From Salaquimonas pukyongi (GTDB lineage: Bacteria > Pseudomonadota > Alphaproteobacteria > Rhizobiales > Rhizobiaceae): a stretch of DNA of 64,000 nt. Position 1 is the first letter of the stretch. Each line of letters begins with the position of its first letter. Of the stretch, positions 10,148 through 19,244 are shown piece by piece. The notes beneath the pieces were generated by a model, which did not search any database, was not told the DNA's origin, and saw nothing but the letters and a program-made list of their open reading frames with translations. A program made the position numbers and the translations under genes. The stretch lies in assembly GCF_001953055.1 (NCBI RefSeq), contig NZ_CP019044.1, forward strand, positions 1,426,001 to 1,490,000, read 5' to 3'.

Positions 10148-11338
10148 ATGAACATCCAGCCATCAAACGAAACCGCCGATAACGGCGCGCCAGCCAAAGC
10201 GGCCCTGCTTCCCGTTCTGCGGGAGGACGACCGCATGGTCGCCAGGCCGGAAGGCGATTGGCTGGTTGCCGAGTCGGGCGAAATGGCGCTCGCGGTGGCG
10301 GAACTGGAAAAAGAGCTTGCCGGCCTTGCGGGCAGCAAAACCGCGCTGAAGGTAGACCTTTCAGGCCTTGAAAGTGTCGATACGTCCGGTGCCTGGCTGA
10401 TCGTTCGCCTGGTGCGCAGTGCCGGTGAACACGGCATTCAATGGGAACTGGTCAATGCCGGCAGCCATGCCAGCCGCCTGATCGGCGCCATTGATTTTCA
10501 AGTCGGCGAGCATCTTGACCGCCACAAGCGGCAAAACGCGCTGGTTCGAACCGCCAACAGCCTGGGCCGCGTGGTGAACACCTTGTGGGTGGACACGCTG
10601 ATGGGGCTCAACGTGATTGGCGCTGCCATCCGCGGCCCGCAGCTCAAAGCCGGCCGCCGCGGCAGCGTGCGCCCCATATCCATCGTCCATCACATCGACC
10701 GGATGGGCCTGCGGGCCGTGCCGATCGTAACCCTGATGTCGTTTCTCATCGGCGCCATCATTGCCCAGCAGGGCGCCTTTCAGCTGCGTGTCTTCGGCCT
10801 GGAGGTCTGGGCTGTCGACCTGGTCGGCATCCTGCTGCTGCGCGAAGTGGGCGTGTTGCTGACCGCCATCATGGTGGCAGGCCGCTCCGGCAGTGCGATG
10901 ACCGCCGAAATCGGCTCGATGAAGATGCGCGAAGAGGTGGACGCGCTGACGGTGATCGGGCTCAATCCCATTGGCGTACTGGTCTTTCCGCGCCTCGTTG
11001 CGCTGACCATTGCGCTTCCGCTGCTGACCTTCCTGGCCAACATGGCAGCCCTTGCAGGTGCCTGCCTTGTTCTGCGGTTTTATGCCGGCATCAGCATTGA
11101 GGACTTCATTTTGCGGTTGCGCGCCGGGATTGACCTTTCCACTGTGTTTTCCGGCCTGATCAAGGCCCCCTTCATGGCCCTGATCATTGGCACCATGGCA
11201 GCGGTGGAAGGCATGAAGGTGGAAGGCAGCGCCGAGAGCCTCGGCCGCAGAACGACCGCTGCAGTGGTCAAGGCGATCTTCTTCGTCATCGTCGTGGACG
11301 GGCTGTTCGCCATGTTCTATGCGGCCATCGATTATTGA
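10148..11338 (+). CDS. MlaE-type ABC transporter permease with N-terminal STAS domain
   Basis: The inner-membrane permease of an MCE lipid transport system. The 396 residues start with a STAS-like domain (about 40-120, with KVDLSGLESVDTSGAWL) and continue into the MlaE core: the amphipathic helix, then GAIIAQQGAFQLRVFG, the REVGVLLTAIMVAGRSGSAMTAEIGSMKMREEVDAL signature region and hydrophobic helices to the C-terminus. In E. coli the STAS protein MlaB is separate; here it is fused. First gene of a four-gene unit with the ATPase, MCE protein and lipoprotein, the same order as LinKLMN of sphingomonads. Confidence 0.93.
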   Translation: MNIQPSNETADNGAPAKAALLPVLREDDRMVARPEGDWLVAESGEMALAVAELEKELAGLAGSKTALKVDLSGLESVDTSGAWLIVRLVRSAGEHGIQWELVNAGSHASRLIGAIDFQVGEHLDRHKRQNALVRTANSLGRVVNTLWVDTLMGLNVIGAAIRGPQLKAGRRGSVRPISIVHHIDRMGLRAVPIVTLMSFLIGAIIAQQGAFQLRVFGLEVWAVDLVGILLLREVGVLLTAIMVAGRSGSAMTAEIGSMKMREEVDALTVIGLNPIGVLVFPRLVALTIALPLLTFLANMAALAGACLVLRFYAGISIEDFILRLRAGIDLSTVFSGLIKAPFMALIIGTMAAVEGMKVEGSAESLGRRTTAAVVKAIFFVIVVDGLFAMFYAAIDY

Positions 11339-11345
11339 GCGCACC

Positions 11346-12170
11346 ATGGCAATAAAGACAACAAAACCGGAAAAAAACGGCCAGCCACATGGCGAAGTGG
11401 TCTTGTCGGTTCGCGATGTCGATGTCTCCTTTGGCGACCGGCAGATATTGAAAGACCTGGATCTCGATGTATATCGCGGCGAAATCCTAGGCTTTGTCGG
11501 CGCCTCGGGGGCGGGCAAGTCCGTGCTGATGCGGGCCATTTTGGGCCTCAACAAGATGAATGCCGGCAAAATCCGCCTGTTCGGCCACGACTACCGCAAG
11601 CTTTCCGAGGAAGAGCGCTTTGCGCTCGACCAGCGCATCGGTGTGATGTTCCAGCACGGCGCGCTGTTTTCCTCCCTGTCGGTGATCGACAACATCAAGG
11701 TGCCCTTGCGGGAATATCTCGATCTGCCCAACGCACTCATGGAGGAACTGGCACGGGTAAAGATCGGCCTGGTCGGCCTGCCGCAGGATGCCGGCCGCAA
11801 ACTGCCGTCCGAACTGTCCGGCGGGATGATCAAGCGTGCGGCCCTGGCGCGTGCCCTGGCGCTTGATCCCGAATTGCTGTTTCTGGACGAGCCGACTTCC
11901 GGGCTCGATCCGATCGGTGCGGCTGAATTCGATGAACTGATTGCCACCTTGCGCGATACGCTGGGTCTGACCGTTTACATGGTCACCCACGATCTCGACA
12001 GCCTGTTCCTGGTCTGTGACCGTATTGCCGTTCTGGCGGAAAAAAAGGTGCTGGTGGCTGGCGATATTGAAACAATGCTGGCATACAACCACCCTTGGGT
12101 GCAGGCCTATTTTCAGGGAAAAAGGGCCAGGCTGGTCAACCGGGACAATCGGCGTTTGGTGCAGACATAA
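11346..12170 (+). CDS. MlaF-type ABC transporter ATP-binding protein
   Basis: The 274-residue ATPase that powers the adjacent MlaE-type permease. Walker A is GASGAGKS, the signature is LSGGMIKR and Walker B is LLFLDEPTSGLDP, followed by the switch histidine in MVTHD. The ATG at 11346 is preferred; a further in-frame ATG at 11319 would overlap the permease end. The stop codon shares a base with the next gene's ATG (TAATG), so translation is coupled. Confidence 0.94.
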   Translation: MAIKTTKPEKNGQPHGEVVLSVRDVDVSFGDRQILKDLDLDVYRGEILGFVGASGAGKSVLMRAILGLNKMNAGKIRLFGHDYRKLSEEERFALDQRIGVMFQHGALFSSLSVIDNIKVPLREYLDLPNALMEELARVKIGLVGLPQDAGRKLPSELSGGMIKRAALARALALDPELLFLDEPTSGLDPIGAAEFDELIATLRDTLGLTVYMVTHDLDSLFLVCDRIAVLAEKKVLVAGDIETMLAYNHPWVQAYFQGKRARLVNRDNRRLVQT

Positions 12171-13540
12171 TGGAAACACGGGCCAATTTCGTCGCAGTGG
12201 GTTTTTTCACCATGGCCGTCATCCTGGCGAGCTTTGGCTTCATCTATTGGGTTGCCCAATTGGATGAGGACGTTGCCCAGCGCCCGATCACCATTTCCAT
12301 TCGCGGTGTGGTAACCGGGCTCGCGCCGGGCAGCGCCGTTCATTTCAACGGCATCAAGGTCGGCAAGGTCACCCGTGTGGTGTTCAATCCCGACGATCCG
12401 CGCGAAGTCCTGGCGCTGGCCCAGGTCAATGAGGACACGCCGGTGCGCGCCGATACCACCGCGACCATTGCCGCCCAGGGGCTGACCGGTGTCTCCATCG
12501 TGTCGCTGAAAGGCGGAACGCCCACTGCCAAGTCGCTGTTCGATATCGCCGAGCCCGGTCAGATACCCAGGATTACCGCCCGCCCTTCAGCGGTCGCCGA
12601 TATTCTGGAGACAGTCAGGGACGTCTCCAGCAAGGCCAACGATGCCCTTGGCACGCTTAAAGCCTTTATCGAGGAAAACCGAACCCCGGTCTCCAATGCC
12701 GTCAAGAATCTTGAAACATTTTCGGAGGCGCTGGGCCGCAATGCCGATGGCGTCGACGAGTTTCTGGAGAGCGCTTCGGGCATTGGCAATTCGCTGGCCG
12801 ATCTTGGCTCCAAGATCGACGGCACCGCCAAGGGGCTGGAGCGCATCGTTGCAGCGGTTGAGCCCGAAAAGGTCAAAACCACGGTCGACAATGTGGCGGC
12901 CTTCTCCTCCGATTTGCGCAAGGGCGGCGAGCGCATCGAGAGCGTGGTGGTATCGGTTGAAAAAGTGGCCAAACAGCTTGAAACCATCTCCACCAAACTC
13001 TCGGGCACACTGGACAAGGCCGACGGGGTACTTGCTTCCGTCGAGCCGGAAACCGTCAAGCAGGCGATTACCGATATTCGCGAGACGGCATCGGGCGCCC
13101 GCCAGGTTGTCGCCGATGCCCGGACGGTGACGAAGACCTTCACCGACCGCCAGCAGGACATCGACAAGATCATCACCGACGCCAGGCAGATGGCCGAACG
13201 GCTGAACCAATCCTCCACCCGGGTTGACGGCGTTCTGGCCAAGCTGGACGGTTTTCTCGGCGCCGATGGCAGCGGCGATGTCATGAAGGATGTGCGTTTG
13301 ACGCTGGCCGAATTCCGCACTGTTGCAAAAACCATGCAGACCTCGATCAACTCGATCACCGGCGGCATTAGCCGATTTACCAACAGCGGATTGGGCGATA
13401 TACAGGCGCTGATCACCGATGCCCGCCGTTCGGTCAACCGGATTGACCGGGTGGTCGGTCAGATCGAGCGCGATCCGCAGCGCTTTCTGCTTGGCGGGGG
13501 CGGGGGTGTGCGCACCTACAATGGAAGGCCACGCCGATAG
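12170..13540 (+). CDS. MCE/MlaD family periplasmic substrate-binding protein
   Basis: A 456-residue membrane-anchored periplasmic protein. One N-terminal transmembrane helix (about residues 7-27) precedes a single MCE domain (about 40-120, VVTGLAPGSAVHFNGIKVGKVTRV). A long helical tail of roughly 300 residues follows, rich in Ala, Thr, Val and acidic residues. In MCE systems such tails form a tube or needle that carries lipids across the periplasm. It ends with a glycine-rich stretch. Overlaps the ATPase stop by one base. Confidence 0.93.
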   Translation: METRANFVAVGFFTMAVILASFGFIYWVAQLDEDVAQRPITISIRGVVTGLAPGSAVHFNGIKVGKVTRVVFNPDDPREVLALAQVNEDTPVRADTTATIAAQGLTGVSIVSLKGGTPTAKSLFDIAEPGQIPRITARPSAVADILETVRDVSSKANDALGTLKAFIEENRTPVSNAVKNLETFSEALGRNADGVDEFLESASGIGNSLADLGSKIDGTAKGLERIVAAVEPEKVKTTVDNVAAFSSDLRKGGERIESVVVSVEKVAKQLETISTKLSGTLDKADGVLASVEPETVKQAITDIRETASGARQVVADARTVTKTFTDRQQDIDKIITDARQMAERLNQSSTRVDGVLAKLDGFLGADGSGDVMKDVRLTLAEFRTVAKTMQTSINSITGGISRFTNSGLGDIQALITDARRSVNRIDRVVGQIERDPQRFLLGGGGGVRTYNGRPRR

Positions 13541-13657
13541 GCGGCCTTTGGGGCGGCAGGCATCCTGGAATGCAGGGGTCCTGGAACAATGACATGGGGC
13601 GTGGCGCGAGGTTGCTCCAATTCGGGCAAGTAAAGCGCTTTGAGAGGTAAATCAGTA

Positions 13658-14320
13658 ATGCGTAAGCGGGGTGCGCCATATCAGATTTCGCAATCGGCGC
13701 CGGGTGTGGTGGTGAGACACTTGCGCATGCAACTGCTTCCCGCCGCTGCCGGCCTGGCGCTGGCGCTTGCCGTTTCCGGCTGCACGTCGCTGCTTGCCGG
13801 TCCTGCTCCAAGCACCTACGATCTGACGGCGCTGGAAACCGTGCCGGGCCTGCGGGGAGGGACCCGTGCCCAGTTGCTGGTTCTTGAGCCCACCGCCCTG
13901 AAAGTGCTCGACAGCGAACAGATCGTCATCAAGCCGTCCGAAGCGGAAGTCGAGTATATCGCCAGGGCGCAATGGACAGACCGCCTGCCCAAGGTTGTGC
14001 AGGCAAAGCTGGTCGAAACCTTTGAGAATACGGGCCGGGCGAGGGCGGTTTCAAAACCCGGGGAGGGGCTGGTCATCGATTATCAGCTGGCCAGCGATAT
14101 CAGAGCCTTTGAAGCCAACCTGCAGGAAGGCAGCGTTGCCAAGGTCTCGATTTCGGTGAAACTCGTCTCCGACCGTACGGGCCGGGTCGTGCGCACCCGG
14201 GTATTCACCGCATCGGTCCCGTTGGGCGGCACAGGTGGCCTTGCCGTGGCAACGGCGCTCGACGACGCCTTCGATCTGGTGTCGGCGGACATTGTCAAAT
14301 GGACTTATTCGGGCGTGTAA
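13658..14320 (+). CDS. ABC-type transport auxiliary lipoprotein (PqiC/LinN-like)
   Basis: A 220-residue lipoprotein with lipobox AVSGC (Cys42 from this start) and the layout of the ABC-transporter auxiliary component family that accompanies MCE systems, probably linking the MCE protein to the outer membrane. The ATG at 13658 follows GAGAGG. A second ATG at 13727 would give a more usual short lipoprotein signal and is a fair alternative. About 117 bases separate it from the MCE gene. It is the last gene of the operon and converges on the GPR-like gene. Confidence 0.86.
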   Translation: MRKRGAPYQISQSAPGVVVRHLRMQLLPAAAGLALALAVSGCTSLLAGPAPSTYDLTALETVPGLRGGTRAQLLVLEPTALKVLDSEQIVIKPSEAEVEYIARAQWTDRLPKVVQAKLVETFENTGRARAVSKPGEGLVIDYQLASDIRAFEANLQEGSVAKVSISVKLVSDRTGRVVRTRVFTASVPLGGTGGLAVATALDDAFDLVSADIVKWTYSGV

Positions 14321-14382
14321 TGCCAACGCCGCTCACGGTCGCCGCGCGCGATATCCGGACAGTTTTCAGACAGGCTTGCATA

Positions 14383-17300
14383 TCAGTTGCCGAAGCGGCC
14401 CGCGGCATGTGCCAGCATGGTGTAGACCTTGCCGGTATCCGACGTCAGGTATGTCTGCGTCATGATGTTGTCGCGGTCCTTGGCTGCAACATCCTTCAGC
14501 AGCCGCTCGAAATCGTCCACATAACGGTCCACGGCGCGCCGGAACTCCGGCTCGCTTGAATATTTGTGGCGGATTTCGTCGAATGTCTGCTGCCCCTGAA
14601 GGGTATAGAGCCGCCGCGTGAACACATTGCGCTCTCCGCGCTGATAACGCTGCCACAGGTCAATCGAGGCTTCATCGTCAATCAGCCGGGCAATGTCCAT
14701 TGACAGCGCGTTTAGGCTTTCAATGCGGTGCAGGTCGCTTTGCTGCGGCTGGCGCCCGCCGCCGGGCGCATAGGGGCTGGCGGGAGCGCTCCGGTCTTCT
14801 TGCGATGCCCGGCGCAGCAGATCGCTGACCCAGCCGTCATTTGCCGCTTCTGCCGGCGTTTGCGGCGCCGGGATGGGGCCGGTAGCGGCCGGGCGCTGCG
14901 TCTGCGGGGGAAAATCCCGCTGGGGTGCAGCATGAGCCTGCGTTGGCGCTTGCGGGCGGGGCGCAGCCTGTGTGCTTGCTACGTTCTGGAGGCCCGGTGC
15001 GGGTTGGGGGCTTGGTGCAGGTTGGGGGCGAGGGGCGGCAATCGGCCGCTTGGCACCGGCACTGGCAAACTGCTTTGCCGGGGTTGCCTGGGCTGGTGCG
15101 GTATCGAGTGCCTTGCCCGATTTGGTGACAATCTCCGACAGGTCGCGCAGGGCGGCAATCTGATCGGCGACGACCTTGCGCATCGCATCGGCGCTCTGGC
15201 GGGTTTCCTCCGGCAGTTCCATGACACCGCGGCGCATCTGGTTGCGGGTTTCTTCCAACTCGCTCTGGATTTGCTGTGCGGCATGGCGCATCGCCTCGGT
15301 GGCGGCGGAAAAGCGCTGTGTGGTTTCCTCGATTGCCGTGCCCACTTCCGATGATACCGTGCTGCCGACCAGACGCGAGCGTTGTGTCATTTCGTCCATG
15401 GTCTTGGTCAGCATGTTGCCGAAGGCCGCCATCGACTGTTCGATTTCGCTGGTACGCGCCGAAAGGCCAGCGGCAAGCTCGGTAAGGGCGCCCTCGCGGT
15501 CTTCCAGCGTCTGGGAGAAATTGCGCTGTGCATTGTCGATAAGCGAGGTTGCTTCCTCAAGCATCTGACCTTGTTTTTCAAAACGGCCGGCGATGTCGCC
15601 GATATTGGCCAGCAGGTTTCGGACGGTTTCCTCCATCTTCAGATGGGTGGCATTGGCCAAATCGCTTGACTGCTCCACATCGCTGCGGGCCTTGCCCACT
15701 GTCTCTGCCATGTTGGCGGCCTGGAAGGAGATTGTTTCCCGCATGCTGGCAAGATCGGTGCCGGCCTGGTCGATCAGCACGCCCATCGAACTGGTGACAT
15801 CGCTGAGGCTGGTAAGCAGGGCACCAACATCCTCCTTGACGGACGCATGGACAGTGCCGAGCTTGCCGGCCACCTCGTCTCCCTGGGTCTTGATCTGTTC
15901 GACCAGGGGCAGGGCGGTGGAATCGAGGATTTCCGAGAGCTCCTTCGAGCGGCTTTCCAGAAGTTCGTTGAATTCCCTGGTCTTGGCTTCCAGCATGCGC
16001 TGGCTTTCGGTCAGGCCGCTTCCCAGGCTGTTCTGGATGATGTTCGCCCGTTCGGTAAGGATGGTGGAAATGGCTGCTGATTTTTCATCGATTGCGCCGA
16101 CCGTCGACTGGATTTTTGAATCAAGTTCGGCGGCAATGGCATTCTGACGCTCCTCCAGCATCTTCGAGAAAAGACCGTATTTGCTCTCGACCGCCTTGGT
16201 GATGCCGGCTTCGCCGGTCGCCATGATACCGCCAAGCTCCGTCAGTTTCTCGTCCAGAACCTCGCTGATGCCTTTCTTGCGGCCTTCAAGCTCTTCGGCA
16301 AATGTCGCCGTTTTGGCGTCTATCGATTGGCCGATTGCCGCGACGCGGTTTTCAAGGGTGGAGGCAAATCCGTCCGATTTGCCATCGATCTTGGCAATCA
16401 TGTCCTCGGTGCGCCGGTCGAGATTGCCCAGCAGCTTGTCGCTTTTCTCATCCAGGCCGCTGGCGAAGTTGATGGTCTGGGTGTCGAGGCCGCTGAAAAG
16501 GGCCTCCGAGCCGGCAGAAAGCGTTTCGGCAAGCCGGGTCGATTTTTCTTCCATCAGGCTGGCTAGCGTGGCGGCGTTGTTTTCCACCGATTGCGTCAAG
16601 GAGTTGAGGCGTGCATCGAGTTGCTGAATGAGCGACTGGCTTTGTGCATCCATGCCCTCGACAAGCTTGCGGTTTTCGCCGTCGAGGCTTTCGCGGATCT
16701 CCGCCGCCTTGGCGTTGACGGCAGTCAGGCCGTTCATCAGCGATGCCGCGATGTCGGCATGCTGCTTGTGTATCGCCTCTTCCAGCTTCTTGGAGCGCTG
16801 GGCGATGCCTTCGCCCACCGATTGAATGGAGGTTTCAAGCCGGTTCTGGCGCTCGTCCAGCATGCCGGTAAAGCTGGCGAACTGATTGCCCACGTCGCCG
16901 GAGAAGCTGTCGAGGCGCGCCTTCAATGCTTCGTTGACGGCGGAAGTGCGTTCGGTCAGCACCTTGTCGAGTTCGGCGGTTCGCCCGCCCAGCGTTTCCA
17001 CAAAGGCGGCGCCCTTGTTTTCCAGGGAGTCGTTGAGGGCAGCCAGCCGCGCATCCAGCAGGGATTTCAGGCTATCGCCCGTTTCTGCCATTCGCGAGGA
17101 AAAGTCCGACACCCGGATGCCGATCGAATCCTCGAAGTCCCGGGTGAGGGATTCAGTTTGTTCTTTGAGCTGAGTCGACCGGGTCTGCATCAGATTGGCA
17201 ACGGTGGAGCCGGCCAGCGATATCTGCTCGTCGAGATCGCGGGTTCTGGCCATCAGCGTTTTTTCCAGCTCCGCAGTGCGGTCTGAAAGCCTGGATTCAA

Positions 17301-18402
17301 GCTCCGTGCCGCTGGAGGAAAGCAGGGAAACCAGCCGCTCGCCGGCTTCACCGAGAGAGGCGGTAATGCCGTGTTCGCGTGTTTGCAGCGTGTCGCTCAA
17401 TACGCTGGTCGCTTCTTCGATGGCGCCCTTGATGCGCCCGCTTGCAGCATCCAGTTCTTCCGCCAGTCCGGTATGGGAGCCGGCAATTGAATCGCGAAGC
17501 TGTGCGGCATGTCCGATGACGCTTTCGCGTTCCGTCGAAATGTCCGACAACAGCGTACGCAGGCGGACTTCAGAGTCCGAGTAGGAGCGCTGCAGGTTCA
17601 AGACCTCGTTCTGCACCATGCTTTCCAACTGTCCGGCGCGGGCGAGGGCGCGTTCCACACCGTCGCTCATGGCTGCAACCTCGCGGCGGATGGCACTGCC
17701 CACCGAACGAATGGAATCAGAGGCAATCGATTCTGGCTGCATCAGCCGTATGGCGGCTTCCGTCATGGAGCCTGCTGCCTGCCGCATTTCCTGCGCCCGC
17801 CGCAGCAGCGTGGCATAGGCCCACATCATCATGACCGGAATGATGGCAAGCCCGGCATAAATGTAGGATTGCGGATCGCTCAGGCGTTCAAGCAGCGGAA
17901 TGGCCGGGTCCAAAAGGCCGGGCTCGTTTGTCCGGACATAATACCAAAGCAGCGCCAGCCACAGCACAGAACATATCGCGGCAATAACCAGCGGCATGCG
18001 GGAAGGCTTCTTCTGCAGGCTGTAAACCAGTTCGGAAACCGCGTTGCGCGTCTCGTCATTGGCCGGAACCAGATAAGGGTTTTCCGCTTCATCCCGGTCA
18101 ACGGGCGCATCGCCGGCGGGAAGCCGGGCCGAGGGCGCGCTGGCAGCGGTATTTGTTGTGCTGCCGGATTTTTTTGAACCGCCGGTTTTTGCCTTGGCAT
18201 CGCCGTTTTCCTCGGCCTCGCGCAAGTCACTGGCGGCAGCGGCAAGCTTTTCCTCCAGTTCGTTGAACAGGGCATCGCCGTCATCTGCCGCCTGGCGCGT
18301 GGCTTCATCGAGATCATCAAAGGAGACCTCAATGTCCAGTGCCTTCTCGACGGCCTGGGCTACCGCATCGGTTTCAAGCTTTTTGCCGGACTTGCTGGCC
18401 AT
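14383..18402 (-). CDS. GPR/RgsE-like giant coiled-coil polar growth protein
   Basis: A 1339-residue protein often labelled kinesin-like or apolipoprotein-like. It has an acidic N-terminal region, two membrane helices at about 136-156 and 181-200, then about 900 residues of continuous amphipathic helix with repeating patterns (repeated EKS, ERT and DARL-type segments). A Pro/Ala/Gln-rich linker (about 1140-1230) and a conserved C-terminal domain of about 115 residues (RGERNVFTRRLYT) follow. The Agrobacterium growth pole ring protein GPR, called RgsE in Sinorhizobium, has this architecture and organises unipolar growth. This homologue is shorter than the Agrobacterium protein (about 2100 residues). 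The assignment is by architecture and recall, not by alignment. The next gene but one encodes an Hpt protein. Confidence 0.75.
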   Translation of the reverse strand: MASKSGKKLETDAVAQAVEKALDIEVSFDDLDEATRQAADDGDALFNELEEKLAAAASDLREAEENGDAKAKTGGSKKSGSTTNTAASAPSARLPAGDAPVDRDEAENPYLVPANDETRNAVSELVYSLQKKPSRMPLVIAAICSVLWLALLWYYVRTNEPGLLDPAIPLLERLSDPQSYIYAGLAIIPVMMMWAYATLLRRAQEMRQAAGSMTEAAIRLMQPESIASDSIRSVGSAIRREVAAMSDGVERALARAGQLESMVQNEVLNLQRSYSDSEVRLRTLLSDISTERESVIGHAAQLRDSIAGSHTGLAEELDAASGRIKGAIEEATSVLSDTLQTREHGITASLGEAGERLVSLLSSSGTELESRLSDRTAELEKTLMARTRDLDEQISLAGSTVANLMQTRSTQLKEQTESLTRDFEDSIGIRVSDFSSRMAETGDSLKSLLDARLAALNDSLENKGAAFVETLGGRTAELDKVLTERTSAVNEALKARLDSFSGDVGNQFASFTGMLDERQNRLETSIQSVGEGIAQRSKKLEEAIHKQHADIAASLMNGLTAVNAKAAEIRESLDGENRKLVEGMDAQSQSLIQQLDARLNSLTQSVENNAATLASLMEEKSTRLAETLSAGSEALFSGLDTQTINFASGLDEKSDKLLGNLDRRTEDMIAKIDGKSDGFASTLENRVAAIGQSIDAKTATFAEELEGRKKGISEVLDEKLTELGGIMATGEAGITKAVESKYGLFSKMLEERQNAIAAELDSKIQSTVGAIDEKSAAISTILTERANIIQNSLGSGLTESQRMLEAKTREFNELLESRSKELSEILDSTALPLVEQIKTQGDEVAGKLGTVHASVKEDVGALLTSLSDVTSSMGVLIDQAGTDLASMRETISFQAANMAETVGKARSDVEQSSDLANATHLKMEETVRNLLANIGDIAGRFEKQGQMLEEATSLIDNAQRNFSQTLEDREGALTELAAGLSARTSEIEQSMAAFGNMLTKTMDEMTQRSRLVGSTVSSEVGTAIEETTQRFSAATEAMRHAAQQIQSELEETRNQMRRGVMELPEETRQSADAMRKVVADQIAALRDLSEIVTKSGKALDTAPAQATPAKQFASAGAKRPIAAPRPQPAPSPQPAPGLQNVASTQAAPRPQAPTQAHAAPQRDFPPQTQRPAATGPIPAPQTPAEAANDGWVSDLLRRASQEDRSAPASPYAPGGGRQPQQSDLHRIESLNALSMDIARLIDDEASIDLWQRYQRGERNVFTRRLYTLQGQQTFDEIRHKYSSEPEFRRAVDRYVDDFERLLKDVAAKDRDNIMTQTYLTSDTGKVYTMLAHAAGRFGN

Positions 18403-18790
18403 GGTCGGTTACTCTTGCATCCCCGTTTCGCCGCTCCGGGCCAAGCCCGGCTGCCGGTATGGCAGTCGTGTGTGGGCCTTGATTGTTGCAGAAAGCTGGA
18501 TGCCGATTGAAGGCGGCTGGCTGCGAAAAAATCGCCAAGCCGTGTCCGCGCCCCTGGTCACCCTCGTATCGGCAGCTGGTTAACCCTGGTTACCGGGCGC
18601 TCCTGCTGCCGTCTTGCCGCAAGCCAATCTACATGGCACACTGTGGTTGAGGGTACAATAAATCGGCTTTGCTGTTCAGCAAATAGTTAAAACAAGGTTA
18701 AAAACCGGCAGGGATGCGCGCTCCTTATGGCTTGCCGGATGATGAAAACCGCTTTTTGCGGCGCCCGAACGGGCCATCCTGGAGTGCGTC
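18403..18790. other. 388-bp divergent intergenic region upstream of the GPR-like gene
   Basis: This region holds the promoters of the GPR-like gene (leftward) and of the small gene at 18791 (rightward). No convincing coding sequence is seen. It contains a direct repeat CTGGTTA at about 18568-18590 that includes one TTAA half-site, and a perfect TTAA-N7-TTAA motif at 18687-18701, annotated separately. The stretch from about 18640 to 18720 is AT-richer than its surroundings, as expected of a promoter. Confidence 0.6.
18687..18701. promoter_or_regulatory. Candidate CtrA binding site (TTAA-N7-TTAA)
   Basis: TTAA, seven bases AACAAGG, TTAA: an exact match to the full CtrA consensus of alphaproteobacteria. 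It lies 90 bases upstream of the small gene at 18791 and 285 bases upstream of the GPR-like gene, in a locally AT-rich stretch. CtrA controls cell-cycle and polarity genes, which fits the neighbourhood. Binding is inferred from the motif alone; a match of this size will also occur by chance in a genome. Confidence 0.5.
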
Positions 18791-19120
18791 ATGACCGTCG
18801 TTCAAATGCCACGCAAGGACCAAACGCCTGAAAAATCAGGCAATTCCCGAAAAGTCCCGGCGTCAGCCGCTGAGGGGAATTCTGCCGCCGGCAGGGTCAG
18901 CCAGGCGCAATTGCGCTATCTGCGCCTCGGACTTGGCCAGCCAGGCGGCAAACTGCCGCTGTTTGACCAAGGCGGCCAGGAAATCAAGCCAGCCACAATC
19001 AAAAGCTGTATCGAAAAGGGTTTGGCAGAACCATGGTTCTCAAATCCGGTAAAGCCCGGCTGGCTGGTTTGCCGGTTGACGGAAGAGGGCCGCAAGGCTG
19101 CCGAGCGCGGACTTTCCTGA
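18791..19120 (+). CDS. Hypothetical protein, small and basic, winged-helix-like
   Basis: A 109-residue protein of no recognised family. The first 40 residues are polar and probably disordered. Residues 45-109 look like a compact basic domain (RYLRLGLGQPGGKLPLFDQGG ... IKSCIEKGLAEPW ... CRLTEEGRKAAERG). Its ending, LTEEGRKAAE, resembles the last helix and wing of winged-helix DNA-binding proteins, but this is only a resemblance. The ATG follows TGGAGTGCGTC. It has a candidate CtrA site 90 bases upstream and lies upstream of an Hpt gene on the same strand. Confidence 0.7.
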   Translation: MTVVQMPRKDQTPEKSGNSRKVPASAAEGNSAAGRVSQAQLRYLRLGLGQPGGKLPLFDQGGQEIKPATIKSCIEKGLAEPWFSNPVKPGWLVCRLTEEGRKAAERGLS

Positions 19121-19244
19121 TTTTGCCATTCCATTGGGCGGCTGTTTTGACAGAGGCCACCTGCCGCTTTCCCGTCAGTAAGCAACTTGTTTACCCCCAC
19201 CTGCTAACCTGTTTTGCGGGAGACCGTAAAGCAGGAGTTGTTTT

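Noticed and set aside
10361-11569. 402-codon minus-strand open frame opposite the MlaE and MlaF genes.
   Set aside because: The translation is rich in His, Gln and Asp, typical of an antisense frame of GC-rich genes; the sense genes are unambiguous.
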